DNA of 64,000 nucleotides from Henckelia pumila. Taxonomy: Eukaryota; Streptophyta; Magnoliopsida; Lamiales; Gesneriaceae. The DNA lies in the NCBI RefSeq assembly GCF_033568475.1, contig NC_133120.1:48539751-48603750 (forward strand). The letters run 5' to 3'. The notes beneath the pieces were generated by a model. That model was given only the letters and a program-made list of their open reading frames with translations, made no database searches and was not told where the DNA came from. This document shows, piece after piece, positions 33,346 to 46,947 of the stretch (positions within the stretch are counted from its first letter, which is position 1; each line of letters starts with the position of its first letter). The translations under genes were made by a program, and so were the position numbers.

Positions 33346-33612
33346 TTGACGAGTAGATTGTTTGTGCAAATAATCATCTAAAGGAGTGTTATAGATAATT
33401 TTTTTATTGTAGATTATTATTTTAATTTATGTAGATTTTAAAGATTTGTGATCAAGATAAATATGTCAAGATAATATCCTGTCCTATTATTTTTTCTAAG
33501 TAGAAGTGATTGAGTTTAATGAAAATTACAGTAGTAAATCCTCTTTTTTTCTTATGAATTTTCTCTAATCAACTCTCTTATTTTTTTTATGATTTTATGA
33601 TTTATAACCGTA
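33346..33612. other. Unassigned AT-rich spacer
   Basis: I see no gene, repeat or motif between the Gypsy LTR fragment and the hAT-like element. Confidence 0.5.
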
Positions 33613-33661
33613 ATCAATTTTAGGGGTGGAATAGGGTCAAAACCCGTCTGACCTTAAAATT

Positions 33662-35729
33662 TGGTTGGAACTAGCAAGTGCACTAGGTCAAGTTATAGTA
33701 AGTAGACAACGAGTCCAAGTATCGATCCCACAGAGACTGTAGTCAATTCTCAAGATTCGATTATTTTATTTAATTTAGACAAAATAATAAAAAAAAAGTG
33801 GTGAGTTAAATAAAAATTCCATAAAAAAATAAGAATTAAAATAGCTGAAAGTTAAATTTAATTAAACGAGACAACCAAGACACATGAAGGTATCAAACTA
33901 ATTTATGCATCCATGTGGCACAGACTGAAAATTATGTTTATTTCAATCACTGTGAATTTTTCTATCTTATTCAACAATCTATATCTAGAATTGCTAAACC
34001 TATTCGAGTTGGACGAATTAATTATTTCTAATTAATTCTAATCAAACTCAAACACATTCAATATTTATGAAAATTTAGTTTTCACCTAAAACCGCATGCT
34101 GAAACCAAATACTATTTCTATTCGGTTTAATCATATGTTGATTGATATTTTTGAAGCTATATTTAATCAATCCTCTTTTGATTTGTAATTAATCAACACA
34201 CATGTAACTAGGTGATCAGACTATTCAAAAGAAATATTAAACTAACATCAATCAATAATTGAGAATATCCAAAATAATTCAAACATGCAACCAAGTCTCA
34301 AACATAAATTAAGTTCGACCCAATCTAGTGGTCTTGGTTGAAGAAAAACTACTTAGAAAACAAAAACATAATTCAAAAATATGTTTTAATCATAAAAAAC
34401 AATGCTTTCATAACCGGACCGGTGATCGAACCGGTCTACCTTCAAAAAACGGTCCAACCGGTTCGACCGTTTTAATCGGACATTCGGACCGGAAAACCGT
34501 TTATATAATATAATTAATATTATCTTTTAAATTTTAAAACCTAAAATATGTATATAAATAGATAAGAATATATTTATCATAGTTTAAAAAATAAAAAAAC
34601 TATATAAACATATTCAAAATATTAATTATAGTTATATATATATATATATATATATTTAAAAATAAATTAATTAATTAAAAAAAACTCTAATAATACTAAA
34701 ATAATATTTTTAACGAAGTACAAATTCCAAATAATCATGTATATGTATATAATAAAATATTAAATTAAGATTTTAAAATTTAAAAAACTAATTTTAAAAA
34801 AAAAATAAAAAAAATTCGAAAAACTGGTTAGACCGGTTTTTTGGCCGGTCCTTGGGACCGGTTCTTGGCCGGTTCGGCTGGTTTTGACCGGTTCTGAGCG
34901 GTTGAACCGTTAAAACGGTTTTTGGGGGTGTTCTGGATCGGACCAGAGACCGGTTCCCGGTCGTACCGGTCGAACCGGCCGGTCCGGTCCGGTTTTAAAA
35001 ACAGTGATAAAAAGAAGAAAAAGAAAGAAGAAACTCGGATATTGAGCGTTCTTCAAAGTCTTCAATCTCCAAGCCCTAGCCGTCGCCTTCAAAATATGAT
35101 TCAATCCCCCAAATTCTGATGAAAAAATATGTATTTATATGTCCAAGAATCTTGCCCTTTGTTTTCTTCTTAAAAGAGTCCGAGAAAATAAAAATTTTCA
35201 TGTCCGCAATTGTGTTCGAGCGGCTAAAAATCACGCTCGAGCACGCAAGCTTTTGTTCAGAATTTTTAAAGCATGTCGGACGCGCTCGAGTGGAAAAAAA
35301 TCGCGCTCGAGCGCGTCAATTTCTGCCCAAAATATTTTTTGTTCGCGCAACAGCGCCTAGGCGCCACACGCAGTTTTCTTGAAAAAAATCATATTCGAAG
35401 TTCTAGCCGTCGGATCGATCTGAAATTTGGACATCAGCTTTAAAACATCTTAAAATTATTTTGAACTGTGGAGATCGGATTTGGATCTCTCTAGTATCAT
35501 AAATAATTTTTTGACAATTGCTGCTCCGTAATTCTTTCTTGCGGTTCTTCTCTTGCTCCAAAATCTTGATTTCTTCATTGTTCCTTCATTCAAACTAGGA
35601 AAAGTGAAATGTAAACCACATGAATGAAAAAATAAAAAAAATTAAACAAAATTAACTCTAAAGACATAATAAATGCATGCAAATTAGACTAAAAAATAAC
35701 ACAAAATAATACATGAAACACTCCTATCA
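33662..35729 (-). repeat. Solo Athila-like LTR nested in the hAT-like element
   Basis: It starts TGGTTGGAACTAGCAAGTGC and ends CTCCTATCA. The second end matches the usual start of Athila LTRs in reverse complement. The left limit is uncertain: no perfect 5-base duplication fits 33662, while CTGAC (33647-33651) and CTGTC (35730-35734) match with one difference. It carries a MITE at 34400-35006 and a cluster of GCTCGAGC palindromes at 35215-35320. Confidence 0.65.
34400..35006. mobile_element. hAT-like MITE, CCGG-rich family, copy 1
   Basis: 607 bases with terminal inverted repeats CAATGCTTTCATAACCGG and, at the other end, CCGGTTTTAAAAACAGTG. They are flanked by ATAAAAAA (34392-34399) and ATAAAAAG (35007-35014), an 8-base duplication with one change. 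Both ends are dense in ACCGGTT-type repeats and the middle is AT-rich with a TA run at 34640. No coding capacity. Confidence 0.82.
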
Positions 35730-36517
35730 CTGTCCCATAACCCTCATACCTAATTCTCGTCCCGAAAGTGATCGTGAAACTTTTTATCTCCCGATCCCGT
35801 ACCCGATACATGTCGAGACCCGAATATTCGGGATATGTCGGGTAGGGAGAGGAAATCTCAATTTTTTTTTAATTCAATATTTCGTTATAAAAACAAAATA
35901 AATGTGATTATTTTATAAAATGCTATTTAGAAACTTATATTTTTAAATAAAAATAAATATTTGACTAAAAATATATAATATTAAAATATTTTTGATATAT
36001 TTCGGATAATGCTTCAAGTATGTATCGAATAATTATTAATAAAATATTCTAATACAATTAGTAAATAAATTTTGTTAAATAGATATTCAAATTGATCTCT
36101 TGTTCTACATATTTATTCTAGTTAGATAATTATAAATATGAATTAATTAGATTATTAATTTATTTTTTAAAAAATACACAATAATAAAATGTCATTTCGT
36201 GATTTCATGATTCGATTGTTCCACAATAAAAATTATGCCAATTAAATCCACAATTAATTGTTATATATGTTGAAAAATAATAATATTTAACTTCATATAT
36301 TAATAAAATATATTATTATATTATTTCGAGACAGTTCGAGAATCCCGTCGGGATAATGTTTTTTTTCCGATACCTCTCCCGATATTAATCGGAACGAAAA
36401 AAATCCCAAAATTTTGGGTTGGGAAAATATCGGGTAGGGATTTTTTTTGGGACAGGAATAGGATGAGATTGGGAAATGGTCGGGATTTCGGGAATTTTTG
36501 TCAACCCTAATCAATTT

Positions 36518-37659
36518 TTACGGCAAGTAATTTAAATATTTAAATAATAATTTTCATTAATGAATAAATATAAAATAATAAATAAATCCAGCAAAAAGAC
36601 AGCTCTTGTTACAAAATCGGTTCTCGTCGAATTTTCTTCATTTTCAAACTTTTTTCGCATTCCATTCTTTACGCTTTTCACGCAACATTTCTGTCTTTCT
36701 CGCGACAGGGCACCCATTTCTTCCTCCTTCAACTCTCTGTCTTAGATCTGCTGTGCTGTGGAGGAAACTTTGTATTTCATTATGTACGATCTTGTTCATT
36801 CTTATTTGTTCGATTTATGATCATGTTTGTTGGGATCTTCTGTTTCTTGATTGTATTTTAGATCTAATGTCTGCTTCCCATCTATGTGAATTCAGCTACC
36901 ATTTCTCGCTTTTTTTAATTGTTCATATTCTGAAACGCTTTTCTCTATTGGGTTTTGATTGTATAATTTTGTTCGTACTGAATGGCATTTAAGGTTGCAA
37001 AATGGTAGCTCTGAATTTCATCGAATAACGTCTGTTTCTTTCTTGCCATGGATTTCATTTATCATGAAGTTTGGATCTTATGTTTCTTGATTGTGTTTTA
37101 GATCTATTTCTGCCACCTATCTATATGAATTCAGCTTCCCACCTCACCAATTCTTGATTATTTAATTCAATCAAAGCATATGTATTGCATGAATATACTC
37201 TTTTTATGGGTTTGATTTTATTAATGTTTTGAATGGCCTCGAAAGTTTCAAAAGGATTGTTCTAAATTTCGTTGCTTATGATCTTGATTTTGGAGTCAAG
37301 GATTTTCTGTTCAATGTACGTAAAATTTTGGATCTTTAGTTTGTTGATTGAATGTTAGATTGATTTCTGCTGATGTTTATCTCAATTCAGCTACCATTAG
37401 TGCGATTTTCTTGTTTGGTTATATTTTTTTTTATCGAATTCATCCTGATGAAATGAAGAGAAGCAGTGCGAATTGGGAAGGATTCAAATTCTTACTGTTG
37501 ATATTTCACATTCCTCTTCTTTGAAGTACTTATTGTAAATACTGTGACAAGAATGAAATGGCTGTTGCACTCTTGGTAAACGATTCGTATTTACATTTTG
37601 ACAGCTCAGACATTAATTTGGGAAGGGTTTCAAATTTGGCTTCCTAGTTCAAGTCTCAA
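36518..37659 (+). promoter_or_regulatory. Promoter and 5' UTR region of the epsin gene
   Basis: Sequence between the hAT-like element and the epsin start codon. A pyrimidine-rich stretch with TTTCTGTCTTTCTCGCGACA near 36690 looks like a leader. An intron in the 5' UTR is likely, because a good acceptor (TTTTGACAG) ends at 37602, shortly before the ATG at 37660. I cannot place the transcription start exactly. The open frames here (36532-36992) have no domain. Confidence 0.5.
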
Positions 37660-40600
37660 ATGAAGAAGGCTTTTGGTCAAACCGTTCGTGACATGTAAGA
37701 TTTGTTGTTTTAGCTTTGAACTTGTTGCATGACTTAAACTATACATCACACATTAAACATTGTTGCTTCGTTTGTTTCTGGAATACATTGTCTGCTTTCA
37801 TTTCTTAACTTATTTTTTGTTTTACCAATATATTTATTTTTTCTCGGATTGGTTCCAACTGTTTGATATAATATTCTGGTTTGGTTTTGATAACAAATTC
37901 TTCTTATTGATGTTTTTATGTGATCATGCAGCAAGAGAGAGGTTAATAAGAAAGTTCTTAAAGTTCCTTCCGTTGAACAAAAGGTGTTTATATCTTTTTC
38001 AATTCTTATTTGTCATTAAAGAGCGAAAGAAATACCAGTTGTTTTGTCTTTTTTTGTACCAGTTTTGACGGGGTGTTGGGCTTTGGTTTTCAGGTTCTTG
38101 ATGCAACTAGCAATGAACCCTGGGGCCCTCATGGATTGCTTCTTTCTGATATTGCACAGGCAACAAGAAACTAGTGAGTCCTAGAAGTGTAAATTGCATT
38201 GATCTGGCTCGCAAGCTTCACTAATCAACGCAAGCTGAGCTCATTTACAATTGCTAAAAAGCTCAGGAGCTTTTATTTATACAATGATTATCATGTTTGT
38301 TATATATTTAAAGGTTAAAAAAGCAATTGATATCTAAATAAATAATGATTTGTAAATTTTTTAGCTTGTTTTGTGATGCATTATTATAATAGTAAAATAA
38401 TTTTGAGTTATATGATATACATTAGATTGTAAGTTATAAAAAATAAACATGAGCTCGAGCTAGAGCTAGAGCCCGAACTTGCTCCTCTATTTCGAGCTTG
38501 ATCTTGTACCCCTGGAAATCGAGCTTTTTGACTCAACTAAATTAGCTTTCTGATGGAATCCTGTTAAATTAAACAATTAATACTTTGTAATGCTGTTTTT
38601 CTATTTAGAAAATACTCATTTTTAAATTCACGCAGTCATGAATGTCAGATGATCATGGGGGTACTCTGGAAGCGTATCAATGATACTGGAAAAAACTGGC
38701 GACATGTATACAAGGTATGCTTTCCTTACCATATTTCCTGCTTGTCTGCTGTACTCTGTGACTGACTTGAATTTTATTGTAACACACCCAGTCCCTTTTG
38801 ATACAATTTATGGAAAATTCTCTGATCCCTTTTGCCTATCGTTAATATCAAGAGTCCATTTTAAGAATTTGAATTTGAAGTTACTTGGGTGTTCTTTATT
38901 GTGTTGATGTGTGACCTTTTTTGCATGTCGTCGTTACATTTTTTGAGGTGCTGTTCTCCACTCCTTTTTTTTCTCATGCAAATGAAATTTTTCTATTTTT
39001 TTGTCCAGGCTTTAACCGTTTTGGAGTACTTGGTTGCTCATGGGTCTGAAAGAGTTATAGATGAGATTAGAGAACATGCATATCAAATATCGGTTAGTTG
39101 TTTATCATCTGAACCCATTGTCTTTACAAAGTAGGCTTGCTTGTGGAGTTCAAAATTTCTCTTTCTTGCAGACATTGTCCGATTTTCAATACATTGATTC
39201 CAGTGGGAGGGACCAGGGAAACAATGTAAGAAAGAAATCTCAAAGTCTAGTGGTTCTTGTAAATGACAAGGAAAGAATTCAAGAAGTCCGCCAAAAGGCT
39301 GCTTCTAACAGAGACAAGTAAGTTGTCATTGAATGTTGTCTGATCGCACATATCATTTTTGGAGGATTAATTTTTGGCTTCCGTTAGATATATCATTTGA
39401 AGTTGGATCTTTTTTGCTTATTGCATTATGGTTTGCCTATTACTTTAATTATATTTGAAGGCTGCCTATTCTTTACTTTTGTTGGAAGCTATATATTTAC
39501 TGATAGCACACTTGTGTTTTGTATTTTTTGATTGGCTAGGAAATTACCTTGATTTCTTGTGAAATTCTTGTGTTTGGAAATCTCAATTCTTTTTTCAAAT
39601 AATATTTGAGATGATGTTTATTTCTGGTATGGGGTTGTGTAAAATTTGATTATCTGGCATTGCTTTTAGGTGTTGGATTGAGTCATGGGTTCAAGTTTGA
39701 GTTGTTTCAAGCCAGCAGTTCAGGGGGACCTTTTCTTGCTTTTTCATGTATTGTTCCTTTCAACACCATAATCTCAATCACTCAATCTTTTCAGAATTCA
39801 CCCTTGAGGATGGGATTATCATCTGGTTTTATATGTCGTTCCTTCAAGATAATGAACTGTTTTATGTGCAAGTTTTAGATGACAAACATGAGTACTTTCT
39901 GATTTTAATGCTTTAATACTTTTTGAAAGTTTTGCTTTTCTTCTATTCCTCTACATGGAAAACGGACAAACTGTAGCAAGAAGAAAGTTATGATAAAGCC
40001 ACAGCACAAATGATGCTAAAATGTTAATTACCTACATTTAGATGAATTCTACCCTTTTTTCATCATTAGTCCACAATTAATGGAAAATCTAATAACATAG
40101 TTTAGGCATGAGGCAAACGAAGAATCTTCATGATGATCATAGTGCTTCTGTTGCTGCGGATTTTATTAATTTTTTTTTCTTGTTGTGCTCTCTGAGGGTT
40201 CATAAAAGGCATTGCTGATTATTTTCTTCTAATATTGTATGACATTAAGTTCTTTAAAGATGAGTACATCGTGTATGACTGTATGCAGTTGCCATCTTGT
40301 CTGGCACCGCAAGATACTCGATGCCAAAATTCCTATCAGTTGAGCTTGTGATACGCGTTGCCTAAGCATTATTATCTGTCTTATCTTGCTATATTTATTT
40401 GACTGTGCTGAAGTTTGACACCTCCATGATCTTAGTCATTTATATAATTGCCGTTTTGTGGATTTTAAAATCAAACCGTTTGTTCTTTTATACTATAAAT
40501 CCGTTTTATAGGTCTTAACATAGGTTTAGATCTGTATGTTGACTGATTGAAAATGTCATAGAAAAGATTTTAATGTGCTTAATGTTTGATGATTTATGAT

Positions 40601-43600
40601 TTTTTTAATACCTTTTCGCTAGTATAACTATAACGTGCCTCCTATCAGCTAATCCTAACAAATCCCCAGTTTTCATCATATATAAATGTTTTATCAACGA
40701 ACTTAATAGGTATCGCAACACATCAATGGGTAATATGAATCAATATGGCTCAAACTCAAGTTCAGGAGGATATGGAGATAGATATGATGATGATCGTTAT
40801 GATGGCCGATATGGTAACAGAGATGATGACCGCAACGGCTATAGAGATGATGAAAGATATGGTAGGTATGGGGACTCATATGGTGGTGAGGGGGATAAGT
40901 ATAGCAGGGATTATGAGGACCGCCACAGCCGAGATGGATCCAGGGATGATGACTATAGAGGAAGAGGCCAACGCACCAATGATTATCATTATGGATCAAG
41001 AGGTGGAAGTGCTGATTTTGATAAGGATCGTGCTTATGAGGATGATGGCCAGTATTCTTCAAGGTTTGTCTAGTTCCTATTTCTGTAAGCCAAATCAAAT
41101 TATGAGGTAAATTTGTAGAGATTCTTCCTTGAAGTCTGCATCTTAAACATGAAGATTTGAATGCATAGCAGTGGATGGATTAACAGGTTTAAGGACTATT
41201 TTTAAAGTGATTATTACGAAACATATACGGTTATGACTTATGAGTTATGATGTAATTTTTCAATTTAGAATATTTGGGCATATTTAATTTGCTGTAAGGT
41301 AATTCTAAGGCTTAGTTTGGTTTTGTAGGAGAAAGATTTTCCCTCCCTCTACTTTCTTTTCTGTTAAAAAACTCCCAAGTCCCAAACAAAACATTTTTGA
41401 ACTTTCCTTCCAAATCTTTTCTTTTCACTCCATCTTGATGCTCCGATCGAAGCCTAAGTGTGTTCTTGTCAATTTTTTTTAATTGAACTCGATTTTAATA
41501 GAATTAAATTTCCAAGATTAATTACAGTAAATGCTACTGTAGGCAAATCAGATTCGAGCATTGGCCTAGTTTTGATGGTAGTTATTCTGGGGCTAAATGT
41601 CAAGTAAATATAATACAATAATGAACTTGAGCTTTTAATGCAAACTGGATCCCTAAAAGGGTGTCATTACAGAAATAGGAATACAATATCTGCTATAAAG
41701 CAATTTAAATGCAAGTATATAAATTGTTCAAGGTGGATCAATATTCAATACTTGTTGAAAATATTCCTTGCGCTTAATCCAGCAGAAAGGAAGAAAATTG
41801 AAAAATAATGGCGTATTGGCGTGAATCTGCTCCAGTCATACTTAGAGAATTCCAAGCGGCTCTTTGTGCCTTGTACATATGCTAAAGTTTCCATATGAAG
41901 TGCAAAATATGAAATGGTTAAAAATTTCAAACTTCTTGAAGCAAAGTGGCTTGCCAAGCTAGTTTAGTTGAAATGTGGAATGAATGTTATAGGGCCTAGT
42001 GGCCACTCATGTTGCCAGAAATGTGTTAACTATGCATCCCAAATCAAAGCTTTTCTGCTTGAATTTTTCTTTAAGTGAGCCTAATTCTGCTAATTGTATT
42101 AGTTTATCACACATTCTGAGAGCTGTCTTTTGTTGCATTCATCCTATAGTATGTTTAACTTGCTTTCAATTGCGGTTCTTGTTTAAGTAACTATAGTTTG
42201 ATCCTTTAAGATTATGCTAACATCATGTTCCTTAATAAAGGGGTAGTGGTGCGAAAGCTGATGATCATTCTCAAGATGGAAGGTATTTATAACATACCTC
42301 TCTCGACATATTCTTCTTTTGCTTAGCCTTTTTAACAAATATGAACCTAAACTGCCTAATTGTTTTCATTATTAAATTAGTACTGTGGGCAAGAGGCTTG
42401 ACCGGAAAAATTCCGAGCAAAACCTTAGCGTGCCTCCTAGTTACGAGGAGGCTATTAGTGCTACACGCAGTCCCAGTTATAGTGATAGGTAAACCTGGAC
42501 AAGCTTGATCCATTTTCTGCTTTCTATCTGAATGTTTCTGAAATTGTCTGGTCTTCGCTCTTAATTTTCTTTGTTGACAGGAATGGAGAAAGTTCACCGG
42601 CATATGCAGCAAAAACATCCATTCCTCCTGCTGAGTCTAGTCCAAGCCATGAAATAGCTGCAGCTTCTCCACCCCCAGTTCCTGCTTCCCCACCAGCCCA
42701 AGTTTCAGCTCCAAATACAAATCAAGAAGTTAATGGGTTTGATGAATTTGATCCACGCGGTTCATTCTCAGGTAGCTGCAATATGAATTGTCAGTAATTC
42801 ATGTATCTATGTTTCCTGAAATTACTGTACAGTCTATACATACTAGGGATAGATGCGTTGCATTGACCTTTCCCATTCTTCTGTATTCCTTTTCACATTT
42901 TCTGTTATCGTAATTCCAACTTTGATTCTTCAAAAAAATGAAATCCCTTCTCTAATGTGGGGATTTTAGTTGTCTACTATGTTGAGATGATTTCAAGGGG
43001 ATTTTCATGATAGCTGAGCTTGAGATGGATACAGGAAACTGTTTTGCTCTGAGAGACTTTTAGCCATGAAAATGACACAGTGTGTATTCTGTGCTTTAAG
43101 TACGAGGTATTTGTCAAAATGAATATGCCAAATGTTAAGTGATTTGTGATCGATATTGATTTGTTTTTCTATTGAAGAACTTGATAAATATTATTTCTTG
43201 TGATATAATGCTAATTTTATGCACGCAGAAGAACTGAAATTCTAATTTTTTAAGCTGCACGAAAATATAAAGGTCAATGGAGTAGGAAAGAGGGCTCACA
43301 TTGCTGATGCCATTTGATGTATCATGGAGCTTGGTTCTGCTAGTTTTCATTGTATTATCAAGGGATTGGATAGTTTTCTTGATGTCACGATCTTCTCTGC
43401 CTTGGAAAATATCTCAGTTATTTTTCTCTTCTGTCTAATAACATAATAATTCTGTTTCAAATACAGTACTCCATGATTGATCTAGATGTTTTGTTATCGA
43501 GTTAACTTTATGCTTCAACAGATTTTATTTTGATAAAATTCTTTTTTCATAGCTACTCCAGCAACATCAAATGGTTTTGCTCCTTCTACTTCTGCTGATA

Positions 43601-46193
43601 AGGAGATAGATTTACTGGGTTCTTTGTCTGGGTCATTTTCGTCGAATTCGTTGGCTCTTGTGCCTGCTAATGAACCAACTATGAACCCTGAAACTCAGGC
43701 CTCTGCAAACTTTAGTTCTGGATCCCCATTTGCAGCCACATCATCAGCATCTACGAATCCTAATCAGGTGAGCTTGATTTATAATATTGCAAAGAAATAG
43801 GCTGATGTTACTTATTGGTCCTGAACTTATTTTAATGAAGAATTCATTAAAGGTAAATGGGTAAAGTACAACTACACCGGGTATCCCCGAGTGATTACAA
43901 TAAACCGAAATGCAAGCTAACAAAGCTACGAAGGCACAACATCATAGTTCGAATACATACAACGTAAAACCAAAATCTTAATGCGCCGAACCATGTCTTC
44001 AACATCATATTTTCTATATTGACTCTATTGATAAGGATTATTTTTTGATTAATGGTTCATATGATTTTTGGCTCTTAGGAATATAAGAGGCCCCAATTAT
44101 TTGACTACATAGCTTGTTTTTTCCTTTTGTTTTTTGATTCTTTTTTTTTTTTTTTTTTCTTGAGGATTGGTTTAGTTAGCGGCTTCCCTCCAAAAGTCAT
44201 TATAACCTGCTTTTCTTGGTTTTACAAAGTTTAATGTTAAAAAATCCAACGAGAAGGGTAAGTAACTATTCTAGCGTCCCTCATGCTACTCCTCTTTTTA
44301 GATGAGGACTACCATGGAGGAAAATGACTTTGATTGTCCCCATATACCCAAACCAAAATCCATTTATGCTCCCATATGCCAGTATTCATGAACTCCCATC
44401 TTTACTCCTCCGTCTGCCTCCCCACTCCATCCCCACCTCACCATCCAAACAAACATGTACTATAAAAGGCTGGAAATTAGGCATTGAATGCAGGTCATTT
44501 TCCTATAGTGAATATTCGACCCAGTTTGAAAATGATTCCCAACGTATGGATGAATGGTTGCTCATCATAAAATATTTTGTGGTTCTTCATTCTCTGTCCT
44601 TAGATGTCATCAATTACTAATCTTTTGCATTTCGGGAAGTAAATATTATTTTTTTTGCAGTCTTTTGATGATCCATTTGGCGACAGTCCTTTTAAAGCGT
44701 CTCCTTCTACATATAACATACCACTATCAGCTCAAGAACAACGTTCCGCACCCTCAAGTTCTTTCAATCCCCACTCTAGTCAAAGCTTCGATGTACATCA
44801 GCAAGCTCAAATGGCTGGAACTGAATTTGAAAGTGGCCATGATGATTCAAGTTACATTCCATCTGTTCGTTCGGGGGTGCAACCTCCTACGAATCCACAG
44901 TTTGCTCAACAGGATTCCTCAACGTTCAACCAGGATATTGATATATTAGCTGATATTCTTCCACCATCTATACCTTCAGGTTATCCAGTTCCAACCAACC
45001 AAAATGTGACTCAGACTGGGTTTCCACCTCAAACCAATCAGCCGTTGCAGTCGGGTTTACCATCTCTAACCAACCAAAACAGTTTTCAACCACAAACAGG
45101 TCAGCATCCAGGTTTTCTTACTCAGCTTGGCCAACCTACACCACAAACAAGTTACCCTCTTCAATCAGTAGAATCTACATCACAAACCAGTATTCTAGCT
45201 CACTCCATGGCTTTGACTTTTCCAGCTCAATCTGTTCAACCATCACAAATGGGATATTATTCTCAGAATGGTCAACCTGCATATCTTACAGGGTTTCAAT
45301 CACAAATGGGTCCTTCAAATTCCAGTTTTCAGGCTCCTCTTGGAGGTCAGTCTGCACTGCCAAATCCACCAAGTCCTAACTTCTATGGGATTCACCAGCT
45401 GCAAGATGTATCTACAGTTCCTGACTCTACCAACTTGATTCCTCCTAGTTCCAGTGGACAAATTGTTCAGCCCAACTTCCAACCTCAGATAGGTTCTGCA
45501 GTTCCCACAGCTTCACCATTTGGCTCCCAAGCGGCACAAGTGCGACCAAGCAACATCCTGTCTCCTGTGTCATCTATACCAGCTTCAGTAGGGTCTTCTG
45601 CCATGGTTCCTCAACCATCAAAAGACAAGTTTGAGACAAAATCCACTGTTTGGGCCGACACTCTCAGTCGAGGGCTAGTCAACTTGAATATTTCTGGGCG
45701 TGAGTGCTCTCAATTTTTATTTTAGTCTTATTGCATGTTTCGTTTACCACCTCTCACTAAAGATTTTGTTGTAGCTAAAACAAATCCTCTAGCTGACATT
45801 GGAGTTGACTTTGATTCTATAAATCGCAAGGAGAAGAGGATGGAAAAACCCACGACAGTCCCAGTGACATCTACTGTAACCATGGGTAAGGCTATGGGAT
45901 CCGGTTCTGGGATGGGCCGTGCTGGTGCCAGTGGTCTAAGGCCTCCACCAAACGCAATGATGGGTCCCGGTATGAATATGACTGGCGTTCCAGGGGCTGG
46001 CATGGGCGTGGCCGGAGGTTACGGAGTAAACCAGCCAATGGTAAGGGGGATGGGGATGAACATGGGTATGGGCCAAGGAATGAGCATGCAACAGCAAGCA
46101 GGATTTCCTCCTGGAAGCGCCATGCCTGGAGGTTACAATCCCATGATGGGAGCGGGTAACTACAATCAAAGACCATATGGTGGTGGCTACTAA
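37660..46193 (+). CDS. Plant epsin, ENTH-domain clathrin adaptor (EPSIN2/EPSIN3-like)
   Basis: Thirteen coding exons: 37660-37694, 37932-37983, 38094-38173, 38636-38714, 39009-39092, 39172-39317, 40710-41063, 42241-42282, 42381-42488, 42581-42771, 43553-43767, 44661-45699 and 45775-46193. All introns are GT-AG, phases agree, and the total is 2844 bases (947 residues plus stop). Residues about 10-150 are the ENTH domain ([49 protein letters not shown]), which binds phosphoinositides on membranes. Residues about 160-275 are rich in Arg, Asp, Gly and Tyr. DDPFGDSPF near 466 gives DPF-type adaptor-binding motifs. A Gln/Pro/Ser-rich disordered region follows, then a conserved [19 protein letters not shown] block and a Gly/Met-rich tail. 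By family knowledge it links clathrin and adaptors to cargo in trans-Golgi or vacuolar trafficking. All exons look intact; no break was found. Paralogue assignment (2 or 3) is uncertain. Confidence 0.95.
38190..38545. repeat. GAGCTCGAGC-rich inverted-repeat remnant in epsin intron 3
   Basis: Between exons 3 and 4 the ends carry related words in opposite sense: CTCGCAAGCTTCACTAATC and GCTGAGCTC at the left, GAGCTCGAGCTAGAGC and CGAGCTTGATCTTGTACCCC at the right, with an AT-rich middle. This resembles a small non-autonomous DNA element. I could not define exact ends or a target duplication. Confidence 0.45.
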
Positions 46194-46560
46194 TGATCTT
46201 TAGCCACTGTATATCATTGAGAACCGAGAGGCAACTATTCTTGTTTTTCCTAAGCAAAATGTGTCAGCCACGAGTCGAAGATCGAACACAACAATGGTGA
46301 GAGATATAGTCATTTTTATTTGTATGATAATAATCATCTGGCTTTAAAGTTTGTAGCATATATGCATGTATTCATCATTTCAGGATATGACATTTTTGGG
46401 GTGAAAAATGGGTTCCTTTTGTGCCCCATTATTATTGTAGCTCTTGTGATGTGATTTGTATACCATTGAGGAGAACCTTCTCAGGTATCTCTATTTGTAT
46501 TTTTTTGACACATACCACTTTTGAAAAGTGTTGTCCAGACCGAATAAAGTTTACTAAATT
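46194..46560 (+). terminator. 3' UTR and polyadenylation region of the epsin gene
   Basis: An AATAAA signal lies at 46543-46548, about 350 bases after the stop codon, followed by TTTAATTATTTTTTTC. T-rich stretches upstream (46430-46510) fit plant far-upstream elements. The exact cleavage site cannot be told from sequence alone. Confidence 0.6.
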
Positions 46561-46758
46561 TAATTATTTTTTTCTATAATTCTCTTCTCGATCATTTGGT
46601 TTATTTTTTTTGGTCGTCGGAGCTTGGAAACTTGCGAATTTTTGGCACTGGTGTTCTCAGTTCACATCAAGACAGATTCTTGGGAGCTTTGGTTGGCTAG
46701 CACTGGAATTTTACGATAAATATTTTTACACTAGCGATTTGGTACACACAGTTTGTCC

Positions 46759-46925
46759 AAATATAATTAGAACTGTCAGACGGGTCAATCTATGGTGGGA
46801 TTGCTCAGGTCAGTCCTCAAAATTTAAAAATAAATAAAGAAAAATAAAAATTAATATAAGTAATTAAAATTTTCATTTTATAAATAAACATTTATAAAAA
46901 AATATTAATAAAATTTTTAATTATT
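46759..46925. repeat. Segmental duplication copy A
   Basis: It starts AATATAATTAGAACTGTCAG and continues with GGTCAATC, GGTGGGA, AGGTCAG and then AT-rich text. A second copy starts at 47568 with the same order of words, and the MITE at 46948-47490 lies between the copies. The open frame at 46610-46837 crosses it but has no domain. Confidence 0.6.
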
Positions 46926-46947
46926 GATTCCACGTGCGTACATTTTA

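Larger units (their letters stand above)
33621..36509. mobile_element. hAT-like non-autonomous DNA element, split by a solo LTR
   Basis: The left end reads TAGGGGTGGAATAGGG and the right end, in reverse complement, TAGGGTTGACAAAAATTC. They are flanked by the 8-base duplication ATCAATTT (33613-33620 and 36510-36517), the size made by hAT transposases. Without the solo LTR the element is about 0.8 kb. It is full of CCCGATAC/TCGGG-rich subterminal repeats (35750-35850 and 36345-36490) that fold back on each other. No transposase is encoded. Confidence 0.82.

Noticed and set aside
40703..41098. His/Tyr-rich open frame on the minus strand
   Set aside because: It is the complement of epsin exon 7, whose Asp/Arg/Tyr-rich repeats give a stop-poor reverse frame.
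45728..46257. Minus-strand open frames over the last epsin exon
   Set aside because: They are shadows of the Gly/Met-rich C-terminal coding sequence. The plus frame has conserved epsin blocks and matching splice phases.
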